From contig CAJNOI010000158.1 of assembly GCA_905250115.1 (NCBI GenBank), forward strand, positions 133,647 through 197,646: a stretch of DNA of 64,000 nucleotides. Direction: 5' to 3'. Numbering within the stretch: position 1 is the first letter of the stretch; each line of letters begins with the position of its first letter. The notes under the pieces were generated by a model. That model saw nothing but the letters and a program-made list of their open reading frames with translations, was not told the origin of the DNA and searched no databases. The position numbers and the translations under genes were made by a program. Source of the DNA: Adineta steineri (lineage: Eukaryota; Rotifera; Eurotatoria; Adinetida; Adinetidae). Positions 47,444-58,488 of this stretch are shown piece by piece.

Positions 47444-50400
47444 ATGGCTACAGGTGGAAATGTTGACCCACAACAGTATACACGTGTATCGGATATTGTC
47501 AATGAACCGCAAGAGATGCTCATGCCAATTCGAGGGTATGAAAAAGTGCCACTAGTGTCATTAGAAGAAGCTGTAGCACCACTTATTTCGATTTTACCTG
47601 AGATTCAAGATTATGCTTATGTTGCAAAACAACGATGTAAATCCGTACCACCCGATGATTTAACACAGAATGAATCAGCTTCAATCATGCTTTATTCAAT
47701 GGAATGGGAACCGCATGACGAATGTTTATATTTTGCCCTCAATGCTGCTCTTCGCACTGAAGATAGGCGAAAATTAAAACCATGGTTTTCGTATTTGAAA
47801 CTTATTCTTACAGCACTTGAAAAACTACCATCTACACGATGCCATGTGTTTCGTGGAGTGAATTTGGATTTATCTAATCAATATACTGAAGGAAAAACAT
47901 TTGTCTGGTGGGGCTTTTCTTCATGTACAATATCGATAGAAGTACTCAAAAACGAACAATTTCTAGGCAAAACTGGCCAAAGAACATTGTTCACGATCGA
48001 ATGTGATAGTGGCAAAGATATTAGTCGTCATTCGTATTATCAATCGGAAAAAGAAGTTCTTCTTCTGGCTGCTCGACAATTTATTGTAGTAGGTTATCTT
48101 CAACCAGCTGCAGGTCTTCATATGATTCAATTAAAAGAAACAAAGCCTCCAATTACTCTTTTGCAACCGGTTACAAATCAGTTGGTACAGATTAAATCAA
48201 CATCGGGTAAGAGAAAAACACTATTTGATCAGTTAAAATATGAAATATGAAATAGAGAACACTTCGGTAGAAGATTATTTACTAGTCATAGAGTTATGAT
48301 TCTAGCTCATTTTCGAAAGAGTGGATTTTCATTAGATCTCTATGGCTAAATTCTACATATGCTAAAAATATTTCACATAATTATGGGGTAGTTTATTCTA
48401 TAAAGCGTCACAATCTTAAAAATAAGATATGGACACTTGTATGCATATTTGATACGATTATTGTTGGTATGTTTTCTTTCTGAAGGAACTTTAAAGGTGT
48501 CTCTAAGGATTTGCAAAGAAGCGTAAGGGAGTCCCTATAGTTTAGTGAAGAAAAAAAGGGAGCTCCTGAGAATGGATGTGGGTATAGAAGAAACTCACAC
48601 ACCACATCCTCGACTAGAGATTTGCTTTTCAATTACAAATAAATTAATAAATAAATCATTCAAGAATTTATGATACAGATCTCAAAATAATTAGATGAAT
48701 AACAAATACTTGATATTTTATTATTGAGTTTTATATATCGAAAATCTTAATTAGAAGATAAAATAATTGAAGATTAGACTGGCACAATTTTATTTCTAAA
48801 ATAAATGATAAAACAAATATTTTAAAGATCGATGAAAATGAAATCTAATTCACCAGAATAGTTTATAAATTATTGACTTTTTGTTTCAATAAAATATTAT
48901 TAATCTGATTAAACTAATATATAAATTGATAATAATTATTATCTATTTCTATCTTTCCTTTTTATAGTAAAATATTTTAACATTTTATTTATATTTGAAA
49001 ATTAGGAGAAAACGTCAAAGAGAAAAAAATCTATTAAATGAAAAAATATCTTCTAAAAGAATTTTGTTTTTGAAAATCAAAGAAATTTTCTCTTATAAAT
49101 AAATGTAATTTCTTATTTTATAGGTAGAAAGATATTTTCTCAAAAGAAAATAGATATTTTATAGAGAAAACTTTACGATTTATATTCAAAAGATAAAATA
49201 TGAATGAATTCTCTTTCTTTACATCTTTATTAGAAAAATCTAAATAAAAATATTATATAAATATTTTTTAATATTTTTATACAAATAAGATTGAAATACA
49301 TTATTTATTTTTCTACAATTGTCAAATAAAATCATTGTATTTTCTTTTTCTTAAGATTCTTATCAACCAAAGCATTCTACAACTAGTACAGCAACTATAT
49401 TAAAGAATCCAGTAACAACTCAATCTCAAACAAAACAAAGTATGTTTTATTAAATAGAAAAAATAGTTTTATTATCTTTAAAAATGAGATGAAACTTTTT
49501 CGTAAATTATTTTTATTAATTAAGTAACAATTTAAATTACTTTTTCAAAGAATATTCTTCTTTAAATGAGAAATAACAATTTCTCTTGAAACAATATTCA
49601 TAAAATTATTCATAATTTGCTTCTTTTGTATTTTCAAATCACTTAATATAACACTGAAAAGAGACTTCACCCATTGTTTTTGAATTATTTTTCCTATTAA
49701 GATACTGAGAATATTAATAAAAAATAAATGTTTAAAATAAAAACTCTTTTGAAAAGTAACAAAAGTTTTGATTTAAGATATTTTTTATAAATTAATTTAT
49801 ATGAATAAGAACAAAATTTAACTTCGAAGGTTTTCTTTTCTTATAAAAATAAACATTTATAGAAAAGTAAGTAAGTTTTGTAGTTTTTTGTTGAAAATTT
49901 TAATTTAATGGAAATTTTCGATCTTCTTTCGATCATTATCAACCTTTAAATACAACCTTATAACAAGATGTTAATTTAAATCTCAAGATTGTTTATATTC
50001 ATACATTATTGATACATAGTATTATTAACAATGATAATAATAATAGACTTTTGATAATAATAACGAAAATAAGTTGAAATGAATAGTTTTATTGTTGGAA
50101 TATATTTATTTGTTATTCGTAATCTTTTGCAGTGATATATATTTAATTTGTTAATTCATCATTATTAGCATTTTAACATCTTTTACAGTTTTACTACTGA
50201 TGATGGCACTAGAGGTGCCGAAAGCTTTGGTCTCAGTAATAATACTCTATGTATTATTATTATATAATTTCCAACAATAAAACTATTCATTTCAACTTAT
50301 TTTCGTTAACATAGTATTATTTTTGTTTAAAATTGAAATTAATTTTATTTTCTTCTCAAATTATTCAAATTTTCGAAATAAAAATCAAATTGGTTTTAGT

Positions 50401-52084
50401 TAATTTTTCCATTTCATAAAGAAATCGATTTTTGTCGTTTTCTAAATTCTGAAAATGATCAAAATTCAATAGGAATTTTATTTTCTTTCGATCGATCAAT
50501 TACATTTGAAATATTTCCTTCAATATTTTTATATTTTAAATGAATTAAAATTTTTAATGAAATATTTTATTCTTAATAATTTGAAAATATTTGTAAAACT
50601 TTTAGATAAAATTGGTTCCAGATATTATTTCAACAGATGAATTAATTAGCAATTTTTTATAAAATCATTACTTTCTTCTGTTTTTTAAAAGATTTATTCT
50701 AATATAAAACTCAAATCTAAGCAAATTTCTGAGAATAAATTAAATTTTTCTATTTTTTTCATTTGAAAAATCTCTTTCAATATTTTAATGAAAAGATTAT
50801 CTTGGTTTGAAATTGTTCAATAAATTTAAGTTCAGTTCAATTCTTTAGTTTAGAATATTTTAAATAAAAGAATTATTTGATTTATTCATAAAAAAGAAGT
50901 TTTTAATGAATTTTATTTAGATCATTGAAGTAAAAATGATTCTGATTTAGAAAAACATTTTCCTAAATAAAACTTTTATGAAAATCAAATAAACAATTTT
51001 CAATTAAAAAATCTGAATTAAACGAAGGAATCATTTGAACTTAGTTTTGTTGATTAAGAAGAAAATTTTATTTTACTAAAACAAATTCAAATACAAGTTT
51101 TTCTTCTTATTTTCGCCCTTTTATCATTTAAAAATAATAAAAAAAGATTTGAATAAAACATTTTCTTTTATTTTAGAACAGATTCAAACAAAAAAGAATA
51201 AATTTCAACAATCTGCAATTACTGTTGCTGGAGGAAATAAAGATGGAAAGAAATTAAATCAACTCTGTTTTCCTAATGGGATGTTTATCGATAATGACAA
51301 ATCAATTTATATTGCTGATTCTGGAAATGATCGTATTGCCAAATGGAGACTAAATTCAAATACTGGCCAAATCATTGTAGGTGGAAATGGAAAAGGAAAT
51401 CAAAATAATCAATTAGATCGGCCAATAGATATAATTTTTGATAAAAAAAATAATTCTTTTATTATTTCTGATATAGGAAACAAACGAGTAATTCGATATT
51501 TTGATAAAAATGAAACAAATCAACAAATTCTTATTTCAAATATTAGATGTTGGGGTGTGACAATTGATAAAAATGGATTTATTTATGTTGCTGATTGTCA
51601 GAATAATGAAGTAAGACGATGGAAAGAAGGAGATATAAAAGGTGAATTAGTTGCAGGTGGAAATGGTCAAGGAGATCGTCTTAATCAACTCAATGATCCT
51701 ACTTTTATCTTTATTGATGACGATTATTCTCTTTATATATCAGATTTTTTAAATCATCGTGTAATGAAATGGAGAAAAGATGCAAAAGAAGGAATTGTTG
51801 TTGCTGGTGGAAATGGTCAAGGAAATAGTCTCAAACAATTATCTTGTCCTTGGGGAGTGATTGTTGATGATTTGGGTCAAATCTATGTGGCAGATGGTAA
51901 TAATAATCGAATAATGCGTTGGTGTGAAGGAGATGAAGAAGGTGAAATTGTTGTTGGTGGGAATGGTAAAGGATATCGATCAAATCAATTGGATTTTCCC
52001 GTGGGTTTGTCATTTGATAATGAAGAAAATCTTTATGTTGTCGATAGAAACAATTATCGAATCCAAAAATATGAAAAAATTTGA
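47444..52084 (+). CDS. Arginine ADP-ribosyltransferase (ART) fused to NHL repeats
   Basis: Three exons (47444-48206, 49356-49439, 51177-52084) join in frame to 584 residues; introns are 1,149 and 1,737 bp, far longer than the local norm. Residues ~1-245 form an R-S-ExE mono-ADP-ribosyltransferase: CHVFRGV (Arg), WWGFSSCT (the STS-like Ser), QSEKEVLLL (ExE). Such enzymes move ADP-ribose from NAD+ to arginine. No signal peptide is seen, so it is probably intracellular. A 28-residue Ser/Thr-rich linker exon follows, then a six-bladed NHL propeller (AGGNGxGxxxNQL, IYIADSGNDRI). The NHL exon closely copies that of the gene at 40093. Splice phases (1 and 1) fit. If the exons are not joined, the ART frame would end at 48250 and the NHL part would be a separate fragment lacking a start. 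Confidence 0.72.
48566..48612. repeat. Telomere-like palindrome, copy L (ART-NHL intron 1)
   Basis: CTGAGAATGGATGTGGGTAT, loop AGAAGAAACT, CACACACCACATCCTCGA. Confidence 0.55.
50027..50308. mobile_element. Short element with perfect 39-bp inverted repeats (ART-NHL intron 2)
   Basis: The 39 bp from about 50062 (starting AACGAAAATAAGTTG) recur exactly as the reverse complement ending near 50307. The whole is bracketed by a 13-bp direct repeat, ACATAGTATTATT, at 50014-50026 and 50309-50321, which could be a target-site duplication. No coding capacity. Perfect arms point to a recent insertion. The centre contains a hammerhead-like sequence. Confidence 0.7.
50191..50239 (+). ncRNA. Candidate degenerate hammerhead ribozyme
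   Basis: The core strings occur in the right order: CTGATGA (50197), a 5-bp stem with loop (GGCAC TAGAG GTGCC, 50205-50219), GAAA (50220), and a GTC cleavage triplet (50230-50232). Flanking TTACTA (50191) can pair with TCAGTAA (50233) to close stem I with one bulged C. Imperfections: an extra T between CTGATGA and stem II, and a one-base defect in the very short stem III. It may be inactive. Hammerheads are known in animal retroelements, including Penelope-like ones. Confidence 0.4.
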
Positions 52085-52265
52085 AATTACAAATATTTGA
52101 AATTTAATTTGATAAAATCTGGATTTTTATTTTTGAAAAGAAATAAAAAACATAAATTTATGAAAAATCTTCAACAAAAATGAAAACAAATCAAAAAATT
52201 TCTTCTTATAAAATAAATAAATTTTTTTTTGATGTTTAGAAAAAAGTAAATAAAGTTTTTTTAGT
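50940..52265. repeat. Segmental duplicate, copy 2 (NHL cassette in the ART gene)
   Basis: Counterpart of 40905-42135: intron end, NHL exon and 3' flank are all shared, so the exon moved with non-coding DNA on both sides. Confidence 0.8.
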
Positions 52266-53217
52266 TTTTTCGAAATTTTTTTAAAAATTTCGAAATCTTG
52301 TCATAAATTTTAGAGCAGAAAAACTAACGTTTAAAAAGATTTTTCAGACGATGACTTCTAGACTTTGTCCGCTTGCAACAACCTTTAGTGTAACATCAGT
52401 AATTGCAAAAGCAGGGGAGCGCAGTATAAGGAAATTCCGAAATTAGAAAAAATCCGATTTCCAACTATTTTAAGATCGCTGGAAAGATTAGCTCTTAATG
52501 AGTCTTCTATTCTTAAAAAACCTTTTCAAAAAGCTTTGTTCATGTAAAGTTTCTCATTGAACTCATCTGTGTGAGATGACATATTTTTCTTTTCGAAAAA
52601 ATACATCTCATAATGAAACATAACATACTAGAGGAAATAACAGTTTTTTTGAAATATTAAATTGAATAATTTAACATGATCAATTTCCGATGAAACATTG
52701 TCTGTAGAAGTAGGCACCGCATTGTTATTGTTGCATTCTGAACAATAAGAATACGTTTATTATTCATCATTAAAGGAAAATGACAAGTATTATGTATAAG
52801 TCAATGAATATTCTATTACAAATATACATTATTACAGTCATTAGTCTAAAACTAAGCGTCAACATTTATCATATCTAAATATGAAACACAATTAATATAG
52901 TTGACACTAAAAGAAATCCAACTACAAAGATTGCTACAATTTCAGATGAGTATTTCGATAGTGTTGTCGGCATCATAACCATTGTGAATAAAATTATGCA
53001 TCTCGCGATATGAGTCATAAAATACTTTCTCAATTTATAAAATCATATTGAAAAAAAGTATTTTTTCTTTGTATTATTTTCTCTCTAATATAACAATTTA
53101 CGATGTTCACCGTCATCTTGTCAAATATTTGTTCTGTTACCATCATACGTCTACATAACAACAAAAAATCTCGATATTTTTTTCTTTTTTTCCATCAGTT
53201 TGTCTTCTAATTTCCAT
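52085..53217. other. 1.1-kb intergenic, no gene
   Basis: Begins with the duplicated 3' flank to ~52265, then unremarkable AT-rich DNA leading to the promoter of the next B-box gene. Confidence 0.5.
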
Positions 53218-54435
53218 ATGAGTACCACGTCAACATCATGTGCAATTGTTACATGTACACAAATCCCATATGTTTTTTGTTATTGTTGCAGTAAAAATCT
53301 TTGTCTCGATCATTTATCAAATCATACTGCTTTAGTCAATTCTCAATCAAAATCTTCAATTGATCAAATCAAACGAATAAATATCGATAAATTAATTGCT
53401 AATGATCGTTTAAAATTAGAAAAATGGCGTGATGATAGTCTGAAAAAAATTCATCGATTTTATGAAAAAAAATGTGATGAACTTGATGAATTTTACGCTC
53501 AAAAAAGTCTTCATCAACAACAAGAATTAACTGATACTAAATTTCAAACAACTATTCTTGATATCCAACAAAATGGTATTCCAATTCATATTCGTTCTTT
53601 ACCAATCGATAATAATTTAATTACATTTGGAGAATTAAAAACACAAGAATTTGATATTATAAATCTTTCATCACCAAGTAAAACATATAATATTTCTAAA
53701 TCATCCGGAATTGGTATGGCTACTAATAATCAATCTTTATTAATTGATCAAAATCCCGATATAATTTTATTGAATCAAGATTCAATCGTTATTGAACAAT
53801 TTACTTGGAAATATGGTTCTATTCGTGATATGTGTTGGTCATTTGGATTAAATAGTTTTATAATTATTACAGAAATGAATAAAACATATTTAATTAATGA
53901 AAATACTTTATCAATTGATTGTATTGAACCAATGATGAATCAATTGTGGATGTCATGTACATGTTCAAATTCATTATTATATTTATTATCATTAAGTAAT
54001 GCTGTAGTTGAATTTACTCTTTTACCAACACTTTCTTATGATAGAAGATGGGATCAACCAGATACTTGTAAAAAACATGAAACTATTAAAGATATTTCTT
54101 GTAATGAAGATACACTTGCATTAGTTATTATATCTTATTCAACTAAAATGGCACATTTAATACTTCGATCATTAACAACATTTGATTTATTATTTTCTAT
54201 TCGTCTTGATATGATCGTACATTCATCATATCAATTACCGATTCGTTGTTGTCCATTCAAAAATCATCAATGGCTTGTTAGTGAAGCAAATACATCACGT
54301 CTTTTTTATATTGGCAAAGATGGTAAACTACAAGGAACACTTAAATATGATCAACAACCTTATAATGCTCTTTTATTTGGTTCACGAATACTTGTTATAC
54401 GTACAGAAACTACGATAAATTTTCATGAATTATAA
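53218..54435 (+). CDS. B-box-like, coiled coil and beta-propeller-like protein (copy 2)
   Basis: Single-exon frame; the start is the ATG at 53218, as the open frame upstream of it lacks an ATG. 405 residues. Cys/His array near the N-terminus (CTQIPYVFCYCCSKNLCLDH, then LSNH), coiled coil ~50-115, then a propeller-like half with LLIDQNPDIILLNQDS, IRDMCWSFG, WMSCTCSNS, IRCCPFKNHQWLVSE. It is a full-length paralogue of the gene at 21959 and is shorter in the coiled coil. The two lie 31 kb apart with the NHL-bearing member between them. No RING, so no ligase role is claimed. Confidence 0.75.
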   Translation: MSTTSTSCAIVTCTQIPYVFCYCCSKNLCLDHLSNHTALVNSQSKSSIDQIKRINIDKLIANDRLKLEKWRDDSLKKIHRFYEKKCDELDEFYAQKSLHQQQELTDTKFQTTILDIQQNGIPIHIRSLPIDNNLITFGELKTQEFDIINLSSPSKTYNISKSSGIGMATNNQSLLIDQNPDIILLNQDSIVIEQFTWKYGSIRDMCWSFGLNSFIIITEMNKTYLINENTLSIDCIEPMMNQLWMSCTCSNSLLYLLSLSNAVVEFTLLPTLSYDRRWDQPDTCKKHETIKDISCNEDTLALVIISYSTKMAHLILRSLTTFDLLFSIRLDMIVHSSYQLPIRCCPFKNHQWLVSEANTSRLFYIGKDGKLQGTLKYDQQPYNALLFGSRILVIRTETTINFHEL

Positions 54436-55156
54436 TATATAACTTTCATGACTGCTTTTTTTTTGATTATTCATAAATCTAATCATTTGTTTTTTTTTTC
54501 TTCGCACGTATGATCAAAGATAAAATTCATATGTGTCTATCGGTCACGAGTTGAGTATTTCCCCCATAAATAAATATATAGGAGAACGAGGAGAGAATAT
54601 ACGTGATCAGTTTTTTTTTCTCTATCTATTCTTCATGAAACATAACGTGATCAATTTAGAGGTTGACCCCATCATATTCGTATAGCACGATGAACTTTTT
54701 CTTATTTTTCAAATATGTGAACTCGGTGCGAGATTGGTCGATCGATCAAAAATTATGGTGATCAACTAGAAGGCATCAGTTGGTCACGAGTTTATTTTTG
54801 CCCCCTTATTCAGCGGTCAACTATAGCATATCTTTTTCTTTCCTTCCTTTTCTCTTCTCTAGACATGATGTCCTTACTGACCAACCCTGGATAAGAAAGT
54901 AACCAACGGTTATTCACCAACGTAGTATCGTGACCGTTTGTAAAGAAAAGGTCACTACTATTTTACTGCTAGTATATAGAATTTTCTTTCTCTCTCCCAT
55001 TTTATTCTATATTTTCTCTCGTTTTCTTCATCACCCTATATCCTCATATTCACTCGATTCATTCACATTCTTCCTCACCACCATTGACATAGATTTAGAC
55101 CCGTTCACTCTCGCGAACATCGTCTATTTGTTTTCGTCGTCATCATCATCATCAGT
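54436..55156. other. Intergenic with a repeated GGTCACGAGTT motif
   Basis: Presumed promoter of the DDE-core gene. GGTCACGAGTT followed by a T-rich stretch and CCCCC occurs twice (54541 and 54780), and GTGATCA also recurs nearby. A CATCATC-rich simple stretch lies just before the start codon. Confidence 0.45.
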
Positions 55157-58100
55157 ATGCCTACAAAATCAGGCAAAAAATCTCATGGTCAAAGTCTTTA
55201 CAAAAGATTTGTTGATGCTTATATGAAAGCTCGTCCGGATACGAAACGTGCAGTAAGTTGAAATAATTGATCTACTATCATAATCAATGATTTCATTATA
55301 AACGAATATAATTTTTTTGTTATATAGGTAAAGCATCATGATGCTCAAGTTGAATGGAATACAATAAAATCTAATGAAGAATTAGTACAAGAAAAAATCG
55401 AAGAATATTTAGAAATTTATAATAATTTAGGTGCACCTGAAAATGCAGGTCTTGCACGTCCGCCATCACCGGATGAACCCGAACGAAAAGATGGTCGTGG
55501 ACGTCCACGTAAAAATGGTAAAAAAAATGAAACATCAAATAATAAAGAAAATAGTGGTGAGAATAAATCAAAAAAAAAGGATGAAGAATGGAACGGTCTA
55601 GATGATCTTGATGATGATGAAGAAGAAGAAGAAGAAGAGGAATCCGAAGAAGAAATTGAGAAAAAGAAAAAAAAGAAGAAAAGTTATTATGTTAAAAAAC
55701 GTAAACCAGCTGATGAAGATATTATACAAGATCCAACATTAACAGCAGCTCAAGCAACTGGTGGTTCATTAGAACCATTACCAAAAAAACTTCGTCAACC
55801 AGCTCAAGAAAAAGCTTACAAAGAATTAAGTGCCATAAATGAACGTATTGCATCGTTAGTACAAGTTAGACAAATGGGTTTATCAACACCAGAAAATAAA
55901 AAACAATTAAAAAAATTAATTGTTGATCGAAAAAAGAAAGCTTATGAATTAAAACGTCTTCAATCAAAACAACGTGCATCAAATAAATATCGAAATAAAC
56001 AAAAAAAAATTGTAAGACGAATAAAATAAAAAGAATTTATTTTTCTAAATTAATTTTTTGTTTTTTAGGTTGATAATCTATTAGAATCAAAACCGGAATT
56101 AAGTCCACAATTAAATAAACTTTATCGTCGTGGTGTTGGTCGACCACGTGTTGAAGAAAATTGTCCAGATTTATTACAAATTATTGAAGAAATTGCTAAA
56201 GTTGGTGGTGCAAGTGATGATCGTCGTCGATCAGAAACAATTCGTCCTTGTTTAACATTAGATGATCTACGTGAAAAGATTAAACAACGTGGTTATGATA
56301 TTAAACGAACAACACTTTATTATCGGTATGAACAAAAAAAAAGATTTAGTTTAAAAATATATTTTTTTTCTAGTCTTTTACCACATCGTGCATCATCGAT
56401 TGAAGGTCGTCGACATAATCAAACTGTTCCTGTTCGCCTTCGTCGTGCACAAAATGATGAACATGGTAAACATGAAGATGGTCATTTTGCAACAGCAACA
56501 ATTCGTTATATGAAAGATTTAGCATCGATATTTGGCAATGATTGTGTTTTCTATTTATCACAAGATGACAAATGTAAAGTTCCACTTGGTTTACCAGCAG
56601 CTCGTGTTCAAGCACCAATGTTAATGCATTTGGATTATCGTATACGTTTACCAGATCACGACTGGACAGTTGCACCACGTCATCAATTGACACCAAGTGT
56701 TTATGCAGCATGTCTTTTATCTGAAGATGGTGATTTAGGTTATTCAGGACCAACATATGTTGCTGTACGTTCAGCTAAACATGATCAATCAAATGCTGAT
56801 TCTCATGCAACTGATTTTGATCGTCTTGTTAATTTAAAAGAATTTGAAAAAGTTGCACGTGATGAAACAGGACAAGTTAAACCAATTGTTATTGTTACTG
56901 TTGATGGTGGTCCAGATGAAAATCCACGTTTTCCAAAAACACTTGTGGCTTGTATAAGAAAATTTAAAAAATATGATTTAGATGCACTTTTTTGTCTAAC
57001 ACATGCGTAAGTTTAATTTAAAAAATAAAAATATTTTTTGATTTTCTCTTCTTTTAGTCCTGGTCAATCCGCTTATAACATTGTTGAACGTCGTATGGCA
57101 CCATTATCACATGATTTAGCTGGTCTTATTTTACCACATGATCATTTTGGTTCACATTTAAATGATTCGGGATCAACAGTAAATGTTGATTTAGAAAAAT
57201 TAAATTTTCGTAAAGCTGGACAAATGTTAGCTGAAACATGGAATCAAACAATTATTGATGGTTATCCTGTTTTTGCAGAATATATTAATCCACCAGTTAC
57301 ATCAGAAGATGAACGACGACAACTTGATGTTAAAATTGTTATGGATGAACTTATACGACAGTAAATTTCATATAGAAATTTTTCTTAAATTTTTTCTCTT
57401 TTATTTAATAGAGTTTGTGCTGAAGAAGAAGCTGAAGAAGGTCATGAAGCTCGTATTTCTGCAGCAGATGAATATTATCAAGATAATGCTCGTCCACCAC
57501 GTGAAAAATTTAGTGATCAACCAAAATATGATATTGATGAATATTGGTGTGCAATGCACGTTTTACAAACACAATATACATTACAAATTGTTCGTTGTAA
57601 TTCAGTTGAATGTTGTGGAGCATGGCGTTCAAATTATATTGAAGTATTTCCACATCGATTCTTACCATCACCAGTTCCATTTGAACGTACACCATATGGT
57701 GTTCGTATGGCTGAAAAAGATTATCAAAAAGGACAATTTTATGGTTCATTATTTCAACGTATTCAATTTCATGGTGTTGTTATTGAAAATACACAAGTAA
57801 AAATCAATTTCGATTTTATTTTTTTTCCATTAAATATTTTTTTATTATTTAGAATGAAATGTTACCATTTGATTTTTGTTGTTCATCCGTTAAGAAAGAA
57901 TTACGAAAACGTACATGTAGAATATGTAATCAATATATTCCATCAGCTTATCGAATGAAAAATCATTATAAAATTCATGCCGAACATTATGATGATTTTG
58001 ATCATGAACAAGATGATACATTACCATTAACAAATATGAATGATTCAAATGAAAATAAACAACCAACAACAACAGCCGCACCACCAGTATTTAAAACTGA

Positions 58101-58257
58101 AATGTTAGATTGGCTTCGTTCGGATTTTGATGAATTCGATTTGGGTCCAGCACCAACACAACTTGCAAGTGATCGTGTTACACGTAGTTTGAAGAAATTA
58201 CGTGTACAAGAAAAACAAAATGAAGATAACAATGAAGATTGGGTACATGTAGAATAA
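55157..58257 (+). CDS. DDE-transposase-derived nuclear protein with AT-hook and C2H2 finger
   Basis: Seven exons (55157-55252, 55328-56011, 56069-56325, 56374-57006, 57058-57360, 57412-57796, 57853-58257) give 920 residues. The N-terminal third has an AT-hook (GRGRPRKNG, ~88-96), an acidic run (~120-140), Lys-rich patches and a second GRPR (GVGRPRVEE). The central domain looks like an RNase H-fold DDE core: LSQDDKCKVPLG (D~410/411), VTVDGGPDENPR (D~523), and SAYNIVERRMAPLS (E~567). A C2H2 finger follows (CRIC..H..H, ~808-828) and an acidic tail. The many introns, lack of terminal repeats and intact frame suggest a host gene descended from a transposase rather than an active element. Function unknown; DNA binding is likely. 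Whether it still cuts DNA cannot be told from sequence. Confidence 0.75.
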
Positions 58258-58488
58258 AACATATTTAGTAGTGAAAACACTTTGGTTTTTTTTTTTTTAA
58301 ATATTATTTCAGTTTAGCAATCTCTCTTGTTTTCTTTTTTGTAATTTATGTTTTTTTTTTGTAATTTATGGATTTTTGTAGTCTTTTGTTTTTTTGTAGT
58401 CTTTTGCTCATTTTTTTGTCTTTTTGATGTTGTTTTGACTTCCTTTTTTTGTTGTTGTCATTTTTTGCACAAAGAATTTAAAACATGT
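58258..58488. other. T-rich convergent 3' spacer
   Basis: Runs of T and short imperfect tandem units (GTAATTTATG twice, GTAGTCTTTTG twice) between two convergent genes. Confidence 0.5.

Noticed and set aside
18291-48612. Interpretation of the palindromes as true internal telomeres or chromosome fusions
   Set aside because: Each copy has only about two telomere units per arm, and many copies lie within genes or between intact neighbours, so fusion scars are unlikely.
54930-55226. 98-codon frame overlapping the DDE-core start
   Set aside because: Different frame from the well-supported exon and of simple-sequence composition.
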